Source: Defluviitaleaceae bacterium
GTDB lineage: Bacteria > Bacillota > Clostridia > Lachnospirales > WRAA01
Length of the DNA: 59,524 nt
Direction of reading: 5' to 3'
Assembly (NCBI GenBank): GCA_009780015.1
Contig: WRAW01000004.1
Coordinates: forward strand, 1 to 59,524
The notes beneath the pieces were generated by a model, which worked only from the letters and a program-made list of their open reading frames with translations, searched no databases and was not told the DNA's origin. The position numbers and the translations under genes were made by a program. Below are positions 23,563-32,619 of this stretch, piece by piece (the first letter of the stretch is position 1; each line of letters starts with the position of its first letter).

Positions 23563-23588
23563 GTTATGATGCACGAAAGGAGGATCAT

Positions 23589-24527
23589 ATGTCCGATTCC
23601 AAAGCATATTCCGCGATAGGCGGCCAGGCCGTAATCGAAGGCGTAATGATGCGCAGCAAGACAAGCTACGCAATGGCCGTCCGCAGCCCGGGGAACAGTA
23701 TAGTAATAGTCAAGAGCGCGCTGGCGACAACCGCCAAGCGTTCCAAAATACTCGCACTGCCCATAATTCGCGGCGTCGTAGCGCTGATCGACTCGATGGC
23801 GCTAGGCATGAAGCTGATGACGAAGTCCGCGGACATCGCCATGGAAGAAACCGCGCAGGAGCCGCCCTCCAAGTTCGAGAAGTGGCTCGAGGGCAAGCTC
23901 GGCGACAAGACCACCGACGTCATGATCTTCATATCAGTGGCCATCGCGTTGGTGATGGGAACGGGTCTGTTCATGCTGATGCCGGCATTTATCGCCTCAT
24001 TTACCAACCCGATTATCGGCGAACACACATGGGCGCTCGGCATCTTCGAGGGGCTGCTGCGCATAGCGATACTGGTCGGCTACATTCTGCTGATATCGCG
24101 CATGAAGGATATACGACGCGTGTTCCAGTATCACGGCGCGGAGCACAAATGCATAAACTGTCTCGAGAGTTCCCGCGAACTTACCGTGGAAAACGTAATG
24201 CAGTGCTCACGTCTGCACAAGCGCTGCGGCACAAGCTTCCTGCTCTTTGTAATGATTATAAGTATGGTCACATTCTTCTTCGTGCGAACGGACGTTGTTC
24301 TGCTTCGCTTCGGGATGAGAATACTGCTGGTTCCGTTCATCGCCGGGCTTTCTTACGAGGTTATCCGCTGGGCGGGGCGTTCGGAATCGCGCTTTGTAAA
24401 GCTCGTGAGCGTACCCGGCCTGTGGCTGCAACGCCTGACCACGCAGGAGCCCGACCCCGAGCAACTCGAAGTAGCAATCGCGGCTCTCAGCGAGGTACTG
24501 GATGACAAACAGCCGCTCACTGCGTAA
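23589..24527 (+). CDS. DUF1385 membrane protein
   Basis: The 312-residue protein matches DUF1385: AIGGQAVIEGVMMRSKTSYAMAV at the start, membrane segments around 100-130 and 140-165, YHGAEHKCINCLES with a conserved His and Cys pair, and SRLHKRCGTSFLLF. ATG 23589 follows AAAGGAGG. It overlaps prmC by 26 bp; the DUF1385-prmC-prfA order is common in Clostridia. The biochemical role is unknown; conserved Cys/His suggest metal binding (inference). Confidence 0.85.
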   Translation: MSDSKAYSAIGGQAVIEGVMMRSKTSYAMAVRSPGNSIVIVKSALATTAKRSKILALPIIRGVVALIDSMALGMKLMTKSADIAMEETAQEPPSKFEKWLEGKLGDKTTDVMIFISVAIALVMGTGLFMLMPAFIASFTNPIIGEHTWALGIFEGLLRIAILVGYILLISRMKDIRRVFQYHGAEHKCINCLESSRELTVENVMQCSRLHKRCGTSFLLFVMIISMVTFFFVRTDVVLLRFGMRILLVPFIAGLSYEVIRWAGRSESRFVKLVSVPGLWLQRLTTQEPDPEQLEVAIAALSEVLDDKQPLTA

Positions 24528-25377
24528 TTATCTGACATATGCCGCAAACGAGCTTCGCCGCCTGCACATCGAATCAGCAAATCTAGACGCCCAGCTGCTG
24601 GCCGCCCATGTCCTGAGGCAAAACCGCGTATATGTCCTGACCCACCCCGAAATTGAGCTTACACAGGAACAGGCGCGCAAATTCGACTCCCTGATAGAAC
24701 GCCGGAGCCGCCACGAGCCCATCGCATATATCTTGGGCTTCTGCGAGTTCATGTCGCTGACCTTCGCGGTTGACAACAATGTGCTGATACCCCGCGCTGA
24801 TACCGAAACTCTTGTAGAGGCCGCAATCTCCGAAGTACACGGACGCGGGGCGCGTCGCGTTCTGGAAATAGGTACGGGGTCGGGCTGCATAGCCGTATCC
24901 CTTGCCGTAAACTGCCCCGATATTCACATAACCGCCGTGGATATCTCACCCCCCGCGCTGGATGTCGCAAAGGACAACGCCGCCGCGCACGGTGTAAATG
25001 AGCGCGTCAGGCTCGTACACGGCGACATTTTCGACAATCGTCTGACGTCCGCCCTTGCCGCCTCCGGGCGCTTCGACATGCTGCTCTCCAACCCGCCCTA
25101 TATCACCGCCGCCGAAATGTCCGGCCTGCCGCCAAGCGTCCGTAGCTACGAGCCGCACACGGCTCTCCTGGGCGGCTCCGACGGCCTGAATTTTTACCGT
25201 GAAATCGCGCGCCGATCGCCCAGCCTGCTGAGCGCGCGCGCCGCCATATTGCTGGAAATCGGCTGCGACCAGGCAGACCAGGTGCGTGACATATATGGAG
25301 GCAAATTCACCAATATTGCCATACTGCAAGACCTGGCCGCCAAAGACCGAGTCCTTCGCGCCGACTACGTATCATAG
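24502..25377 (+). CDS. prmC: Peptide chain release factor N5-glutamine methyltransferase PrmC
   Basis: The 291-residue enzyme methylates the Gln of the GGQ motif in release factors. The N-terminal helical domain recognises the factor; the Rossmann domain has the SAM loop [16 protein letters not shown] and the catalytic NPPYI ([12 protein letters not shown]). The start is ATG 24502, inside the end of the DUF1385 gene. It lies 14 bp before prfA, its substrate gene. Confidence 0.95.
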   Translation: MTNSRSLRNYLTYAANELRRLHIESANLDAQLLAAHVLRQNRVYVLTHPEIELTQEQARKFDSLIERRSRHEPIAYILGFCEFMSLTFAVDNNVLIPRADTETLVEAAISEVHGRGARRVLEIGTGSGCIAVSLAVNCPDIHITAVDISPPALDVAKDNAAAHGVNERVRLVHGDIFDNRLTSALAASGRFDMLLSNPPYITAAEMSGLPPSVRSYEPHTALLGGSDGLNFYREIARRSPSLLSARAAILLEIGCDQADQVRDIYGGKFTNIAILQDLAAKDRVLRADYVS

Positions 25378-25391
25378 AGAGGATTTTAACC

Positions 25392-26462
25392 TTGTTTCAC
25401 CGACTAGAAGAAATCGAGAGTAAGTACGACAGCCTGGCGGAGCGCGTAAACGACCCCGCAACCATCGCCGCGCAAGACACCTGGCGCGCGCTGATGAAGG
25501 AATATTCCGATCTCACTCCAATCGTAGAGACCTACCGCACATACAAGACCGCCAAGGCCAATGTGGAAGAATCCAAGCAGCTACTGCACGACAATCTGGA
25601 CGACGACTTCCGCCAGCTTGTCAAGGAAGAACTGAAAGAAAACCAAGAGCGCCTTGAAGAACTGACGGACAGCCTGAAAATACTGCTGCTGCCGAAAGAC
25701 CCCAACGACGACAAGAACGTTATTGTCGAAATCCGCGGCGGTGCGGGCGGCGACGAAGCCGCGCTCTTCGCGGGCGACTTGTTCCGCATGTATTCGCGCT
25801 ACGCCGAGCGCAGCCGCTGGAAAACCGAGCTTATGAGCGCCAACGAAAACGAGGTCGGCGGCTTCAAGGAAGTCGCGTTCCTGATAAACGGCAAGGGAGC
25901 GTACTCGCGCCTAAAGTACGAATCGGGCGTACACCGCGTCCAGCGCATACCCGTCACCGAATCCGGCGGACGCATCCACACTTCCACCGTAACCGTGGCC
26001 GTGCTGCCCGAAGCCGAAGAAGTCGACATCGACCTGGACATGGGCGACGTCCGCGTGGACGTGTTCCGCTCCTCCGGCAACGGCGGGCAAAGCGTCAACA
26101 CAACCGACTCCGCCGTACGCATAACCCACGCCCCCACAGGCATCGTAATAAGCTGTCAGGACGAAAAGAGCCAGCTAAAGAACAAGGACAAAGCGCTGAA
26201 AATACTGCGCGCGAAGCTCTACGACCTGGAGCTTGAAAAACAGCAGCGCCGCGAACGCCAGGAGCGCCAAAGCCAGATTGGCACGGGCGACCGCTCCGAG
26301 CGCATACGCACCTACAACTTCCCCCAGGGCAGAGTCACCGATCACCGGGTTTCGCTCACCCTCCACCGCCTCGACGCCATCCTTGACGGCGACATAACCG
26401 AAATTATGGACACTCTCATAACCTACTATCAGGCCGAAATGCTCAAAGCGTCACAAGTCTAG
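25392..26462 (+). CDS. prfA: Peptide chain release factor 1
   Basis: The 356-residue protein ends translation at UAG and UAA. The codon-recognition tripeptide is PVT ([15 protein letters not shown]), typical of RF1, and the peptidyl-tRNA hydrolysis motif is GGQ in [17 protein letters not shown]. Start TTG 25392 follows AGAGGATT. This factor matters here because several genes in the window use TAG or TAA codons supplied by repeat elements. Confidence 0.96.
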   Translation: MFHRLEEIESKYDSLAERVNDPATIAAQDTWRALMKEYSDLTPIVETYRTYKTAKANVEESKQLLHDNLDDDFRQLVKEELKENQERLEELTDSLKILLLPKDPNDDKNVIVEIRGGAGGDEAALFAGDLFRMYSRYAERSRWKTELMSANENEVGGFKEVAFLINGKGAYSRLKYESGVHRVQRIPVTESGGRIHTSTVTVAVLPEAEEVDIDLDMGDVRVDVFRSSGNGGQSVNTTDSAVRITHAPTGIVISCQDEKSQLKNKDKALKILRAKLYDLELEKQQRRERQERQSQIGTGDRSERIRTYNFPQGRVTDHRVSLTLHRLDAILDGDITEIMDTLITYYQAEMLKASQV

Positions 26463-26551
26463 CAAATTTTTGTAAACTTTTCGCCCCGCACGCCGTATAT
26501 GTAGATGATAGTTAAGTATAATATCGTTATATGAAAGAAGGAGGCTCCAAC

Positions 26552-26986
26552 ATGAAAGAAGAAAGAATGATGATCCTGCAAATGCTCAGCGAAGAAAAGA
26601 TCAGCGCCGAAGAAGCCGAAAACTTGATCCTTGCGCTGTCCAAGAGCGAAAAGCCGCATTGGCACGCCCCGAACATCGATATCGACAAAGAAAAGTTCAA
26701 CGAAAAGATGGGGCAATTCGCGGAATCGATGGATACTTTCGCGAAAGACTTCAGCAGCAAAGCCCACGAAGTCTATAAGGACGTAGAGCCTAAACTAAGG
26801 AGTGCGGCAAAAACGCTTATCGAAAAAACAGCCTCTCTGGCCGACGAAGTCTCCAAAAATCTTAACGAAAGCATCCGCAAGATGGATGAAGACGCCGGCA
26901 AAAAGTGCGACTGCGGCTGCCAGGACCACCAGCACCAATCAAGCGACGTAGTCTACAACAAGCCCGAAGACGAAAACAATAACTAA
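26552..26986 (+). CDS. SHOCT-like/YvlB_N domain protein with Cys-rich tail
   Basis: The 144-residue protein starts at ATG 26552 after GGAGG. Residues 1-35, EERMMILQMLSEEKISAEEA, form the short helical module found at the start of YvlB/LiaX-type proteins and anti-sigma-like regulators. The middle is a charged helix (amphipathic, DTFAKDFSSKAHEVYKDVEP). The end holds CDCGCQDHQHQ, a possible metal-binding cluster. No membrane segment. The function is unknown; the family link suggests envelope stress response. It has its own terminator downstream. Confidence 0.65.
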   Translation: MKEERMMILQMLSEEKISAEEAENLILALSKSEKPHWHAPNIDIDKEKFNEKMGQFAESMDTFAKDFSSKAHEVYKDVEPKLRSAAKTLIEKTASLADEVSKNLNESIRKMDEDAGKKCDCGCQDHQHQSSDVVYNKPEDENNN

Positions 26987-26998
26987 AATCTAACTTAA

Positions 26999-27038
26999 AG
27001 GCTGACGCGGTTTAATGCCGCAATCAGCCTATTTATTT
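26999..27038 (+). terminator. Terminator
   Basis: AGGCTGA (26999-27005) with inner GCGG pairs with CCGC and TCAGCCT (27024-27030), followed by ATTTATTTG. It ends the gene at 26552 and faces the convergent SLOG gene. Confidence 0.65.
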
Positions 27039-27043
27039 GTCCA

Positions 27044-27508
27044 TCAAGCCAGATTGAACAGTGTCAGACCTCTTTCTTCCGCATACGACACCGCCTGAGC
27101 CGTAAGGCCCGAATCTTCGCCGCTAAGATACGCAACGCAAATATCGCTCATCTCCACCAGACGAATGTTGCGTCGTTTGGCGCTGTGCAAAGAATATCTT
27201 TTAGATATGCAGCTAATTTCATCGGAATTGTCCATTATTTTCTTGTAGATCGGATTGCTTAGCACATCCGATTGTACTTCACGGATACTGCATGGTAGCA
27301 CTGAAATAAGCCTTATTCTGTCGTATTTCTCTTTGAAGTCCACTACAAAGCTTCCCCCCATAGTGTCAAAGCCGCAGTTCCCACCGTAGATGAAGGAATC
27401 CACTTTATTGTGGAGAATAAGGCTGTGTATCGTCTCTTTAAGCCGACTCTCCAACGCTAAATATTCTCTTTTCGTAATCATATAATGGCCAATAAAACAT
27501 GCAGTCAT
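27044..27508 (-). CDS. SLOG-fold (DprA/YpsA-like) protein
   Basis: The 154-residue protein has a Rossmann-like SLOG fold: start ACFIGHYMITKREYLAL, FIYGGNCGFDTMGG as the glycine-rich loop, RRNIRLVEMSDICVAYLSGE and TAQAVSYAEERGL. These match the DUF1273/YpsA branch. SLOG proteins bind nucleotides or nucleotide-derived signals and often belong to stress or defence systems. It faces an XRE regulator across a 113-bp region with inverted repeats, so the two are probably controlled together. AT-rich composition suggests an acquired pair. Confidence 0.75.
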   Translation of the reverse strand: MTACFIGHYMITKREYLALESRLKETIHSLILHNKVDSFIYGGNCGFDTMGGSFVVDFKEKYDRIRLISVLPCSIREVQSDVLSNPIYKKIMDNSDEISCISKRYSLHSAKRRNIRLVEMSDICVAYLSGEDSGLTAQAVSYAEERGLTLFNLA

Positions 27509-27519
27509 AACATCACCTC

Positions 27520-27575
27520 ATATGCTATTGTATATATTTTTGTGCGATGAGCACACTGTTTAAACAATAGCATAT
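27520..27575. promoter_or_regulatory. Operator candidate between SLOG gene and XRE regulator
   Basis: ATATGCTATTGT (27520-27531) and ACAATAGCATAT (27564-27575) are exact reverse complements 32 bp apart. Between and after them, TATTTTTGTGC occurs twice as a direct repeat, and GTGC..GCAC forms a small palindrome. The position in a divergent promoter fits autoregulation by the XRE protein. Confidence 0.55.
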
Positions 27576-27621
27576 TTTTGTGCTCAAAGCAATAGCCCAT
27601 AATGTATATAGGTGATAATAT

Positions 27622-27963
27622 TTGGATAAAGTTGTTATTGGAAAACGGTTGCGCCGTTCCAGAGAGAAACTTTCGTTAACAAGGGAACAGTTCGCGGAAA
27701 AGGTTGAACTATCTCCGCAATTTATTGCTCAAATTGAAAATGCCAACAGGGGAATGTCTGCTGAAACGTTGTACAAAATTTGTACAAGGCTTGACATTTC
27801 ACCGGAATATATATTACTGGGCAATCAACCAATGAACGAATTGCAGCTCCCATATGTGGATTTACTGCGCAAGATACCACCGGACTATTCCGGTGTATTT
27901 GAGGAATATGTAAAAAATTTCTTGGACGTCATCAAAATAGCCGAACGCAAATACGAACTGTAA
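27622..27963 (+). CDS. XRE-family regulator
   Basis: The 113-residue protein starts at TTG 27622 after AGGTGA. The helix-turn-helix covers about residues 6-62: GKRLRRSREKLSLTREQFAEKV and SPQFIAQIENANRGMSAETLYK. The tail from about 75 (LRKIPPDYSGVFEEYVKNF) is probably a dimerisation segment. It is divergent from the SLOG gene and shares with it the inverted-repeat region 27520-27575. A bidirectional terminator follows. Regulation of the SLOG gene is inferred from this layout. Confidence 0.8.
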   Translation: MDKVVIGKRLRRSREKLSLTREQFAEKVELSPQFIAQIENANRGMSAETLYKICTRLDISPEYILLGNQPMNELQLPYVDLLRKIPPDYSGVFEEYVKNFLDVIKIAERKYEL

Positions 27964-27968
27964 GACAT

Positions 27969-28004
27969 AAAAAAGGATACCCTGCTTGTCAGCGTATCCT
28001 TTTT
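27969..28004. terminator. Bidirectional terminator
   Basis: AAAAAGGATAC (27970-27980) and GTATCCTTTTT (27994-28004) form an 11-bp stem with A and T runs on both sides, between two convergent genes. Confidence 0.85.
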
Positions 28005-28016
28005 CTGTGCAAGCGA

Positions 28017-28898
28017 TCACAACCCCCGCGCCCATTCGTGTCTATATCCGATCTGCCCTTTCAAGGCTTCTTTAAGAATATTCTTCATCGGCTCGATATC
28101 CTGGTTCAGCGTACCCTTGAGCGCCACATAATTGGAAGGGTGGTTGGATCTGAATACACTGCCCTCACTGTCAAGATTCTCCAGCATCAACAGCGTTTCG
28201 GCGCTGATCTCCATCGGCCCCGGAACCTCGAACATCCCCGCCGCGCTTCTTTCGTAAAGAGGCGTCCCATCCACGATCATCAGCGCCAAAAGCCCGATAT
28301 AGTCAGGCTTCATCCGGGACAAGGCCTCTCCGGTTTTTATGGCGTGCTCCTCCCACAACGATGTTCCCCCAAGACCCGATATCGCCGTTACCGACAATGT
28401 CATTCCGGCGTCTTTCACTCTGATTCCCGCCTCGACAATTTCATCAACGGCCTCGCCCTTGTTCATATCTTTAAGCACGGTGTCACTGCCCGATTCCAAG
28501 CCCATATACACCATGTTCAGCCCAAGCTCACGCAAAAGCCTCAAATCTTCGGCGGACTTGCGCAAAACGCTGCGCGGAGAACCATAACAGCTTACCCGCG
28601 TACATTCGGGAAAAATAGAGCGGATATGCTCAAGCATCAGCCTCCAGTCGTCTGTCCGGCGAATAAGCGCGTCCCCGTCGGCGACAAATATACGCTCCAC
28701 ACCGCTGTAATCTCGGCGGGCGGCGGAAAGATCGTCCAACACCGCCTGAATCTCCCGCACGCGGAACGTCTTCTCCTTGTACATATCGCAAAAATCACAC
28801 TTGTTATGACTGCACCCTATGGTAGACTGAATTATGAGGCTGTACGCCTCGCTCGGTGGTCGGAAAACCCTGCCTTCATACATCATATAATCATCCAC
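28017..28898 (-). CDS. Radical SAM protein
   Basis: The 293-residue protein has the radical SAM cluster in TIGCSHNKCDFCDMYK (CxxxxCxxC spacing as written: Cys, four residues, Cys, two, Cys), followed by a TIM-barrel pattern with ERIFVADGDAL and MVYMGLESGSDTVLKDMNKG, the latter typical of the Elp3/HemN-like class. No extra C-terminal Cys cluster is seen. The substrate is unknown. It overlaps the end of the upstream membrane-protein gene by 8 bp, so they are translationally coupled. Confidence 0.85.
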   Translation of the reverse strand: MDDYMMYEGRVFRPPSEAYSLIIQSTIGCSHNKCDFCDMYKEKTFRVREIQAVLDDLSAARRDYSGVERIFVADGDALIRRTDDWRLMLEHIRSIFPECTRVSCYGSPRSVLRKSAEDLRLLRELGLNMVYMGLESGSDTVLKDMNKGEAVDEIVEAGIRVKDAGMTLSVTAISGLGGTSLWEEHAIKTGEALSRMKPDYIGLLALMIVDGTPLYERSAAGMFEVPGPMEISAETLLMLENLDSEGSVFRSNHPSNYVALKGTLNQDIEPMKNILKEALKGQIGYRHEWARGL

Positions 28899-29616
28899 AT
28901 CCTAATGTTTTATTGGGATCACCCTGGTTTAGCTCCTGTTGGCTTAGTTCTCGCTCCTGCGCCTCAATTTCCCCTATTTCGGCAAGGTCTACCCACTTAA
29001 ACTCAATTGCCTGTTCTTCCGCGTCAATTAATGCTGTGAAGCGTATACCCTTAAAAATTTTTAAAATCAGCCTGTATGGTATGTATCCCCAAATTGCTAA
29101 AAATACATATAGAAGGCACGTAAACAATAATCCGGCAAACAGGGACGCAGGCGTGTTATTTCCATGAACGATAATCGTACCCATATTAAGATAAAAAGGA
29201 ATATTTAAGGCTGTAACAATAATCATTACGATTTGCGTCAACAATCCCCCTATTATTCCTGCCATCAAAAAGAATTTCATATGTGAGCCAAAACTCAGTC
29301 TATTCACAGCTATTTTTATTATTCCGGCCTGTGTACCGGCTGGTTCGTATACATCTTCAATTATCGCCATAAACCTTAAATCTTTAAAAGCTCTCAAGAT
29401 CATCTCGAACGGCCAATAGGCCAACACTCCGAAGAAAGCGTACAGCAGGCCGAAAAGGATCGTTACGCCTATCCATACCAAGACCGATGAAGGTTGGGTA
29501 ACAAGAAGAGGTATAAACATTATCAGCAACAAGGGCAGGGGTATCGCTATCCCATACAGGCAGTAAAGCTTTACAAAAGCATCGAATGTCAGCTTGCGCA
29601 CAACTATTTCTTTCAT
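28891..29616 (-). CDS. Membrane protein with internal duplication
   Basis: The 241-residue protein starts at ATG 29616. It consists of two similar halves: each begins with a polar motif (VRKLTFDAFVKLYCLYGI and VNRLSFGSHMKFFLMAGI), has two membrane helices, and ends with WPFEMILRAFKDLRFMAII or IPYRLILKIFKGIRFTALI. A charged tail of 35 residues follows. I do not recognise the family. It is placed between a YdcF-like gene and the coupled radical SAM gene. The duplication suggests a pseudo-symmetric four-helix membrane protein. Confidence 0.65.
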   Translation of the reverse strand: MKEIVVRKLTFDAFVKLYCLYGIAIPLPLLLIMFIPLLVTQPSSVLVWIGVTILFGLLYAFFGVLAYWPFEMILRAFKDLRFMAIIEDVYEPAGTQAGIIKIAVNRLSFGSHMKFFLMAGIIGGLLTQIVMIIVTALNIPFYLNMGTIIVHGNNTPASLFAGLLFTCLLYVFLAIWGYIPYRLILKIFKGIRFTALIDAEEQAIEFKWVDLAEIGEIEAQERELSQQELNQGDPNKTLGCG

Positions 29617-29648
29617 TGTATGTACCACCCTTCTTCTCGCAAACTTTG

Positions 29649-30419
29649 TCACCCTAATACTACAGTTATCAGCGCGCGGATCATCGCGAGAAATTCGCGC
29701 GAATAGTAGTTGGGCAACATAAACCACTGACTGGGCGCGGCAAGCCCTTCACCCGGTACGCCCACCTTCCACGCCAGCACCCGCGCGCGCAGCAGGTGGA
29801 AGTCGTTGGTTACGTATACCACAGTGTAAGCCTCCCCGCCGAAATGTTCGTCCAGCAATTCCCTCGAGAATACAAAGTTCTCGAAGGTTGACGTCGCCCT
29901 GTCCTCTTCGATAATGCGGCCCGGCTCGATCCCGTTCTCTACAAGATATCTCCTCATTGCGGACGCGGCCGTCACCGTCTCGGTGGTCCCCTGGCCGCCG
30001 CTTACTACGACCACGGCGTTCTCGTTATCCGCCAGATACCCCAGAGCCGTATCCAGCCTGTTCTGAAACCCCTGCGGAATGACGTCGCCGGCAAGCGCCG
30101 CCCCAAGCACTATAACCGCGTCGTGCCCGTTCTCCGGCACACCCCGCGCGTTCAGCCAAACCCCCGCAAGCATGACCGCAAACGACAGCACGCCAAACGC
30201 CGCCAAATATGTAATAACAAGCCGCGCGCTCCGCCGTCGGCCGCTTGCCGTGTACCCCAGTATCCATGGAAGGCCGAGACCTGCGCCAAACATCGCAAGA
30301 CCCGCCGCCCCAGGCAAGTAATTCCCAATACCGTAAGGCAAGAAAGCTATACACCACGCCGAATACAGCGCGAGCGCCGCCCCAAGCACCACAAGCGCTA
30401 TCCGCAAAACTTTAATCAT
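29649..30419 (-). CDS. YdcF/ElyC-type DUF218 membrane protein
   Basis: The 256-residue protein has three N-terminal membrane helices (VLRIALVVLGAALALYSAW, LPGAAGLAMFGAGLGLPWIL and YLAAFGVLSFAVMLAGVWL) and a DUF218 domain from about 100: HDAVIVLGAALAGDVIPQG, VVVVSGGQGTTETVTAA and EDRATSTFENFVFSREL, with TNDFHLLRAR. In Enterobacteria, ElyC and SanA of this family affect peptidoglycan precursor handling. A second paralogue lies at 36369. Start ATG 30419. Confidence 0.82.
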   Translation of the reverse strand: MIKVLRIALVVLGAALALYSAWCIAFLPYGIGNYLPGAAGLAMFGAGLGLPWILGYTASGRRRSARLVITYLAAFGVLSFAVMLAGVWLNARGVPENGHDAVIVLGAALAGDVIPQGFQNRLDTALGYLADNENAVVVVSGGQGTTETVTAASAMRRYLVENGIEPGRIIEEDRATSTFENFVFSRELLDEHFGGEAYTVVYVTNDFHLLRARVLAWKVGVPGEGLAAPSQWFMLPNYYSREFLAMIRALITVVLG

Positions 30420-30445
30420 TGTCAGTGTTCCTTTTCAGCAGACTT

Positions 30446-30596
30446 CTTGCGTAACCGACAAACGTCAGATTTGCGAGGCGATTTTTCGCCAGGCAAGGAA
30501 TCGACGCCGACGCGAACCCTCAGTGGTTCGCTAGAGGGATATGACGCCGCATGGCGGATAATCGACCGCAAAGATGGCGTTTGACAGTTACGCAAG
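30446..30596. repeat. Inverted-repeat element with CTTGCGTAAC ends
   Basis: CTTGCGTAACCGACAAACG and CGTTTGACAGTTACGCAAG bound 151 bp. The inner arms TTTGCGAGGCGATTTTTCGCC and GGCGGATAATCGACCGCAAA pair, as in type A, and a GCGAACCC..GGTTCGC stem (30512-30531) lies inside. The ends differ from all other copies and no clear TA duplication is seen. It lies between the zinc-ribbon gene and ydcF. Confidence 0.8.
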
Positions 30597-30605
30597 TTAT
30601 CTAAT

Positions 30606-30821
30606 TTATGAGTGACCGCACCTTGGGCACTTGGGATAATCAATGTCATGACACCTGCCGCAATTGGGGCAGGTCGTCATTGCTATGCTGTCTTCGTCTT
30701 CATCGTCGCCGCCGTCCATGCTGTTATGAGCCTCGACGACGCCGTTTCGCACAGCCGTCTTTACAACGAAGTACAGGACAATAAAGAACAGACTCGCCCC
30801 AAGGCTAATTTGAATTTCCAC
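30606..30821 (-). CDS. Small membrane protein with zinc ribbon
   Basis: The 71-residue protein has one membrane helix (LGASLFFIVLYFVVKTAV), an acidic loop (DGGDDEDED) and a C-terminal zinc ribbon CPNCGRC and CPRCG. It overlaps the end of the SGNH gene by 17 bp, so it belongs to the MBOAT operon. No known function; a regulatory or adaptor role is possible. Confidence 0.65.
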   Translation of the reverse strand: MEIQISLGASLFFIVLYFVVKTAVRNGVVEAHNSMDGGDDEDEDSIAMTTCPNCGRCHDIDYPKCPRCGHS

Positions 30822-32619
30822 CCTCCAGCACCCCCTCCAGCCATTCTATGAAGTAGGCCCCCGCAACGCGCGCCCCCGTATCGTTCAGGTGCCCGTGGTC
30901 GCGGAACATATAGTCGCGGAAAAGCTCCTGCTCCATGTTGCTCAGATGAAAGTCCAGGTACGGTATGCCGTGAAGCTCGGCGAATCCGCTGATCTCCCGG
31001 TGAATGTCTTCGTAGTTCAATATGTTGGCAAAAGACACGTTGGAGATCGGCGCGGTTACAAATATCAACTGGGAGCCTTGCTCAGCCGTAAGCCGTACCA
31101 TTTCCTCAAGGAAGTGACGCTGGCTGGGCGCTATCTGAAAGTTCAGACGGCGCGCGGGGGTACGGCTCAGCCGCTCGAACTCGGCCTGCGGCATAATCCG
31201 GCTGGAATATACGTAGCCAAGAGCGCGGTAGTACTCGATGTACGGCTGTATCTCCGGCGTATAGCCGTCCTGGAATATCTCGCTGTCCCTGGTAAAGTTG
31301 CGTATCCAGGCGTTGGCGAACGCGAAGGCCGCGTCCTGAAAGCGGATCGCCTCTATATCGTACTTTACTCGCTCGTTAAGCGGCAGAACCTCGTCTATAT
31401 AACGCTGGCGAAGCTCCTCGCTGCGAAGCACTCTAAAAAACGTCTCGACCTGCGCCGGCTCGAAGTCGCGGCGCATCACGTTCCAGTAAAGTTCCATCAC
31501 CACGATGTCCGGGCGCTGATAGTTGTAGACCTCCAGCAGCGTAAAGAAAGACGAATCGGGCGTCTGCAGCGGCATACCCAGTTGGAACGCGTTCCATCTG
31601 CCCTCGAACTGCGCCGGGTCAAATGTCGTAAAAGAATGTGACGACCCCAAGAACACCATGTCAAGCCATCCCTCGGGAAGCGCGTAAAAATCATCGAAAC
31701 GCTGCTGGCTCCACAGGTTGACGTGATTACGGTCGTTGGCCTCGGAATAAATCCCGCCGACCACACCCGTAAAGGCATAACAGGCCGCCGCGAATACGGC
31801 TATCGCAACAATCTGCTGAGTGCGCCGCGACAGCTTTGTTACCACCCAATTGTACAAGCGGTCGTGAAGACTGTCTCCCCATGTCTCTATGTCCGCGTCA
31901 ATCGGGCCCGCGGCCCCCAGAAGCGCAACCCTGGGGCGCATTACGACAGCGTCCGGGCTCTCGACTGCCATGTGCGCGGCGCTCACGGCTTCCGGGTTCT
32001 CGGCCTCGGGACTCGCGGCGATCCTTGCTTCCTTGCGCTCGACCCTTGGACGCCTTGTGTCTATGCGTATAACCTTGGAGCGCATTGATTCCTGACGCGC
32101 CGCTTCTTCCGCCTCTTTACGTTCGTCCTTTCGGCGCTCGGTTTCTTGACGTATGGATTCTTGACGTGCGGCTTCCCTTTGTTCCGCTTCCCGCAGTTCG
32201 ATTTCTTGGCGTATGGCCTCCTGACGCGCGGCCTCCCACCGTTCGGCCTCCCGACGCGCGGCTTCCCGGCGTACAGCCTCTTGGCGCGCGGTTTCTTTGC
32301 GTTCCGCTTCCCGTCGTACGGCCTCTTGGCGTTCGGTTTCCTGGCGTACAGCATCTTTACGAGCGGTTTCCCATTGCTCGGCTTCTCGGCGTTCGGCTTC
32401 CCGGCGCGCGGTATCTTGACGTACCGCTTCCTGGCGTGCGGTATCTTGACGCGCAGCCCGCGGGTTCGCGAAGTCAGAACCGGCGGCTCTAGGCTCGGTG
32501 TCATAATATTCCGCCGCGGAGCGATCCGCCTGCCGCATCTTCATTTCCTTGTACTTCTTCTCGAAACGCTCTCGGGCCTTACGCCTATCAGAATTGAAAA
32601 TAGATAAAATCTGTTCCAT
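30805..32619 (-). CDS. SGNH-type acyl esterase/transferase with long charged helix, MBOAT partner
   Basis: The 604-residue protein has three parts. Residues about 55-200 are a highly charged helix made of degenerate units like REAERREAEQWETARK, cytoplasmic, probably a single-alpha-helix or coiled spacer. A membrane segment follows (QIVAIAVFAAACYAFTGVVGG, about 265-287). The extracellular domain has GSSHSF (nucleophile Ser block) and DHGHLNDTG near the end, the SGNH/DltD-AlgX-like catalytic pattern. Its gene overlaps the MBOAT gene by 32 bp. Such pairs O-acylate cell-wall or surface polysaccharides. The charged helix is unusual for this family. Confidence 0.75.
   Translation of the reverse strand: MEQILSIFNSDRRKARERFEKKYKEMKMRQADRSAAEYYDTEPRAAGSDFANPRAARQDTARQEAVRQDTARREAERREAEQWETARKDAVRQETERQEAVRREAERKETARQEAVRREAARREAERWEAARQEAIRQEIELREAEQREAARQESIRQETERRKDERKEAEEAARQESMRSKVIRIDTRRPRVERKEARIAASPEAENPEAVSAAHMAVESPDAVVMRPRVALLGAAGPIDADIETWGDSLHDRLYNWVVTKLSRRTQQIVAIAVFAAACYAFTGVVGGIYSEANDRNHVNLWSQQRFDDFYALPEGWLDMVFLGSSHSFTTFDPAQFEGRWNAFQLGMPLQTPDSSFFTLLEVYNYQRPDIVVMELYWNVMRRDFEPAQVETFFRVLRSEELRQRYIDEVLPLNERVKYDIEAIRFQDAAFAFANAWIRNFTRDSEIFQDGYTPEIQPYIEYYRALGYVYSSRIMPQAEFERLSRTPARRLNFQIAPSQRHFLEEMVRLTAEQGSQLIFVTAPISNVSFANILNYEDIHREISGFAELHGIPYLDFHLSNMEQELFRDYMFRDHGHLNDTGARVAGAYFIEWLEGVLEGGNSN

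Noticed and set aside
22993..23600. Integrative element with att sites at the tRNA
   Set aside because: No repeated copy of the tRNA 3' end and no integrase near hicBA.
28038..29000. Plus-strand frame of 320 codons
   Set aside because: Opposite strand of the radical SAM gene; no recognisable domain.
30805..32619. Coding repeats in the charged helix as a mobile or CRISPR-like DNA repeat
   Set aside because: The units keep the reading frame and code for a consistent helical pattern, so they are protein repeats.
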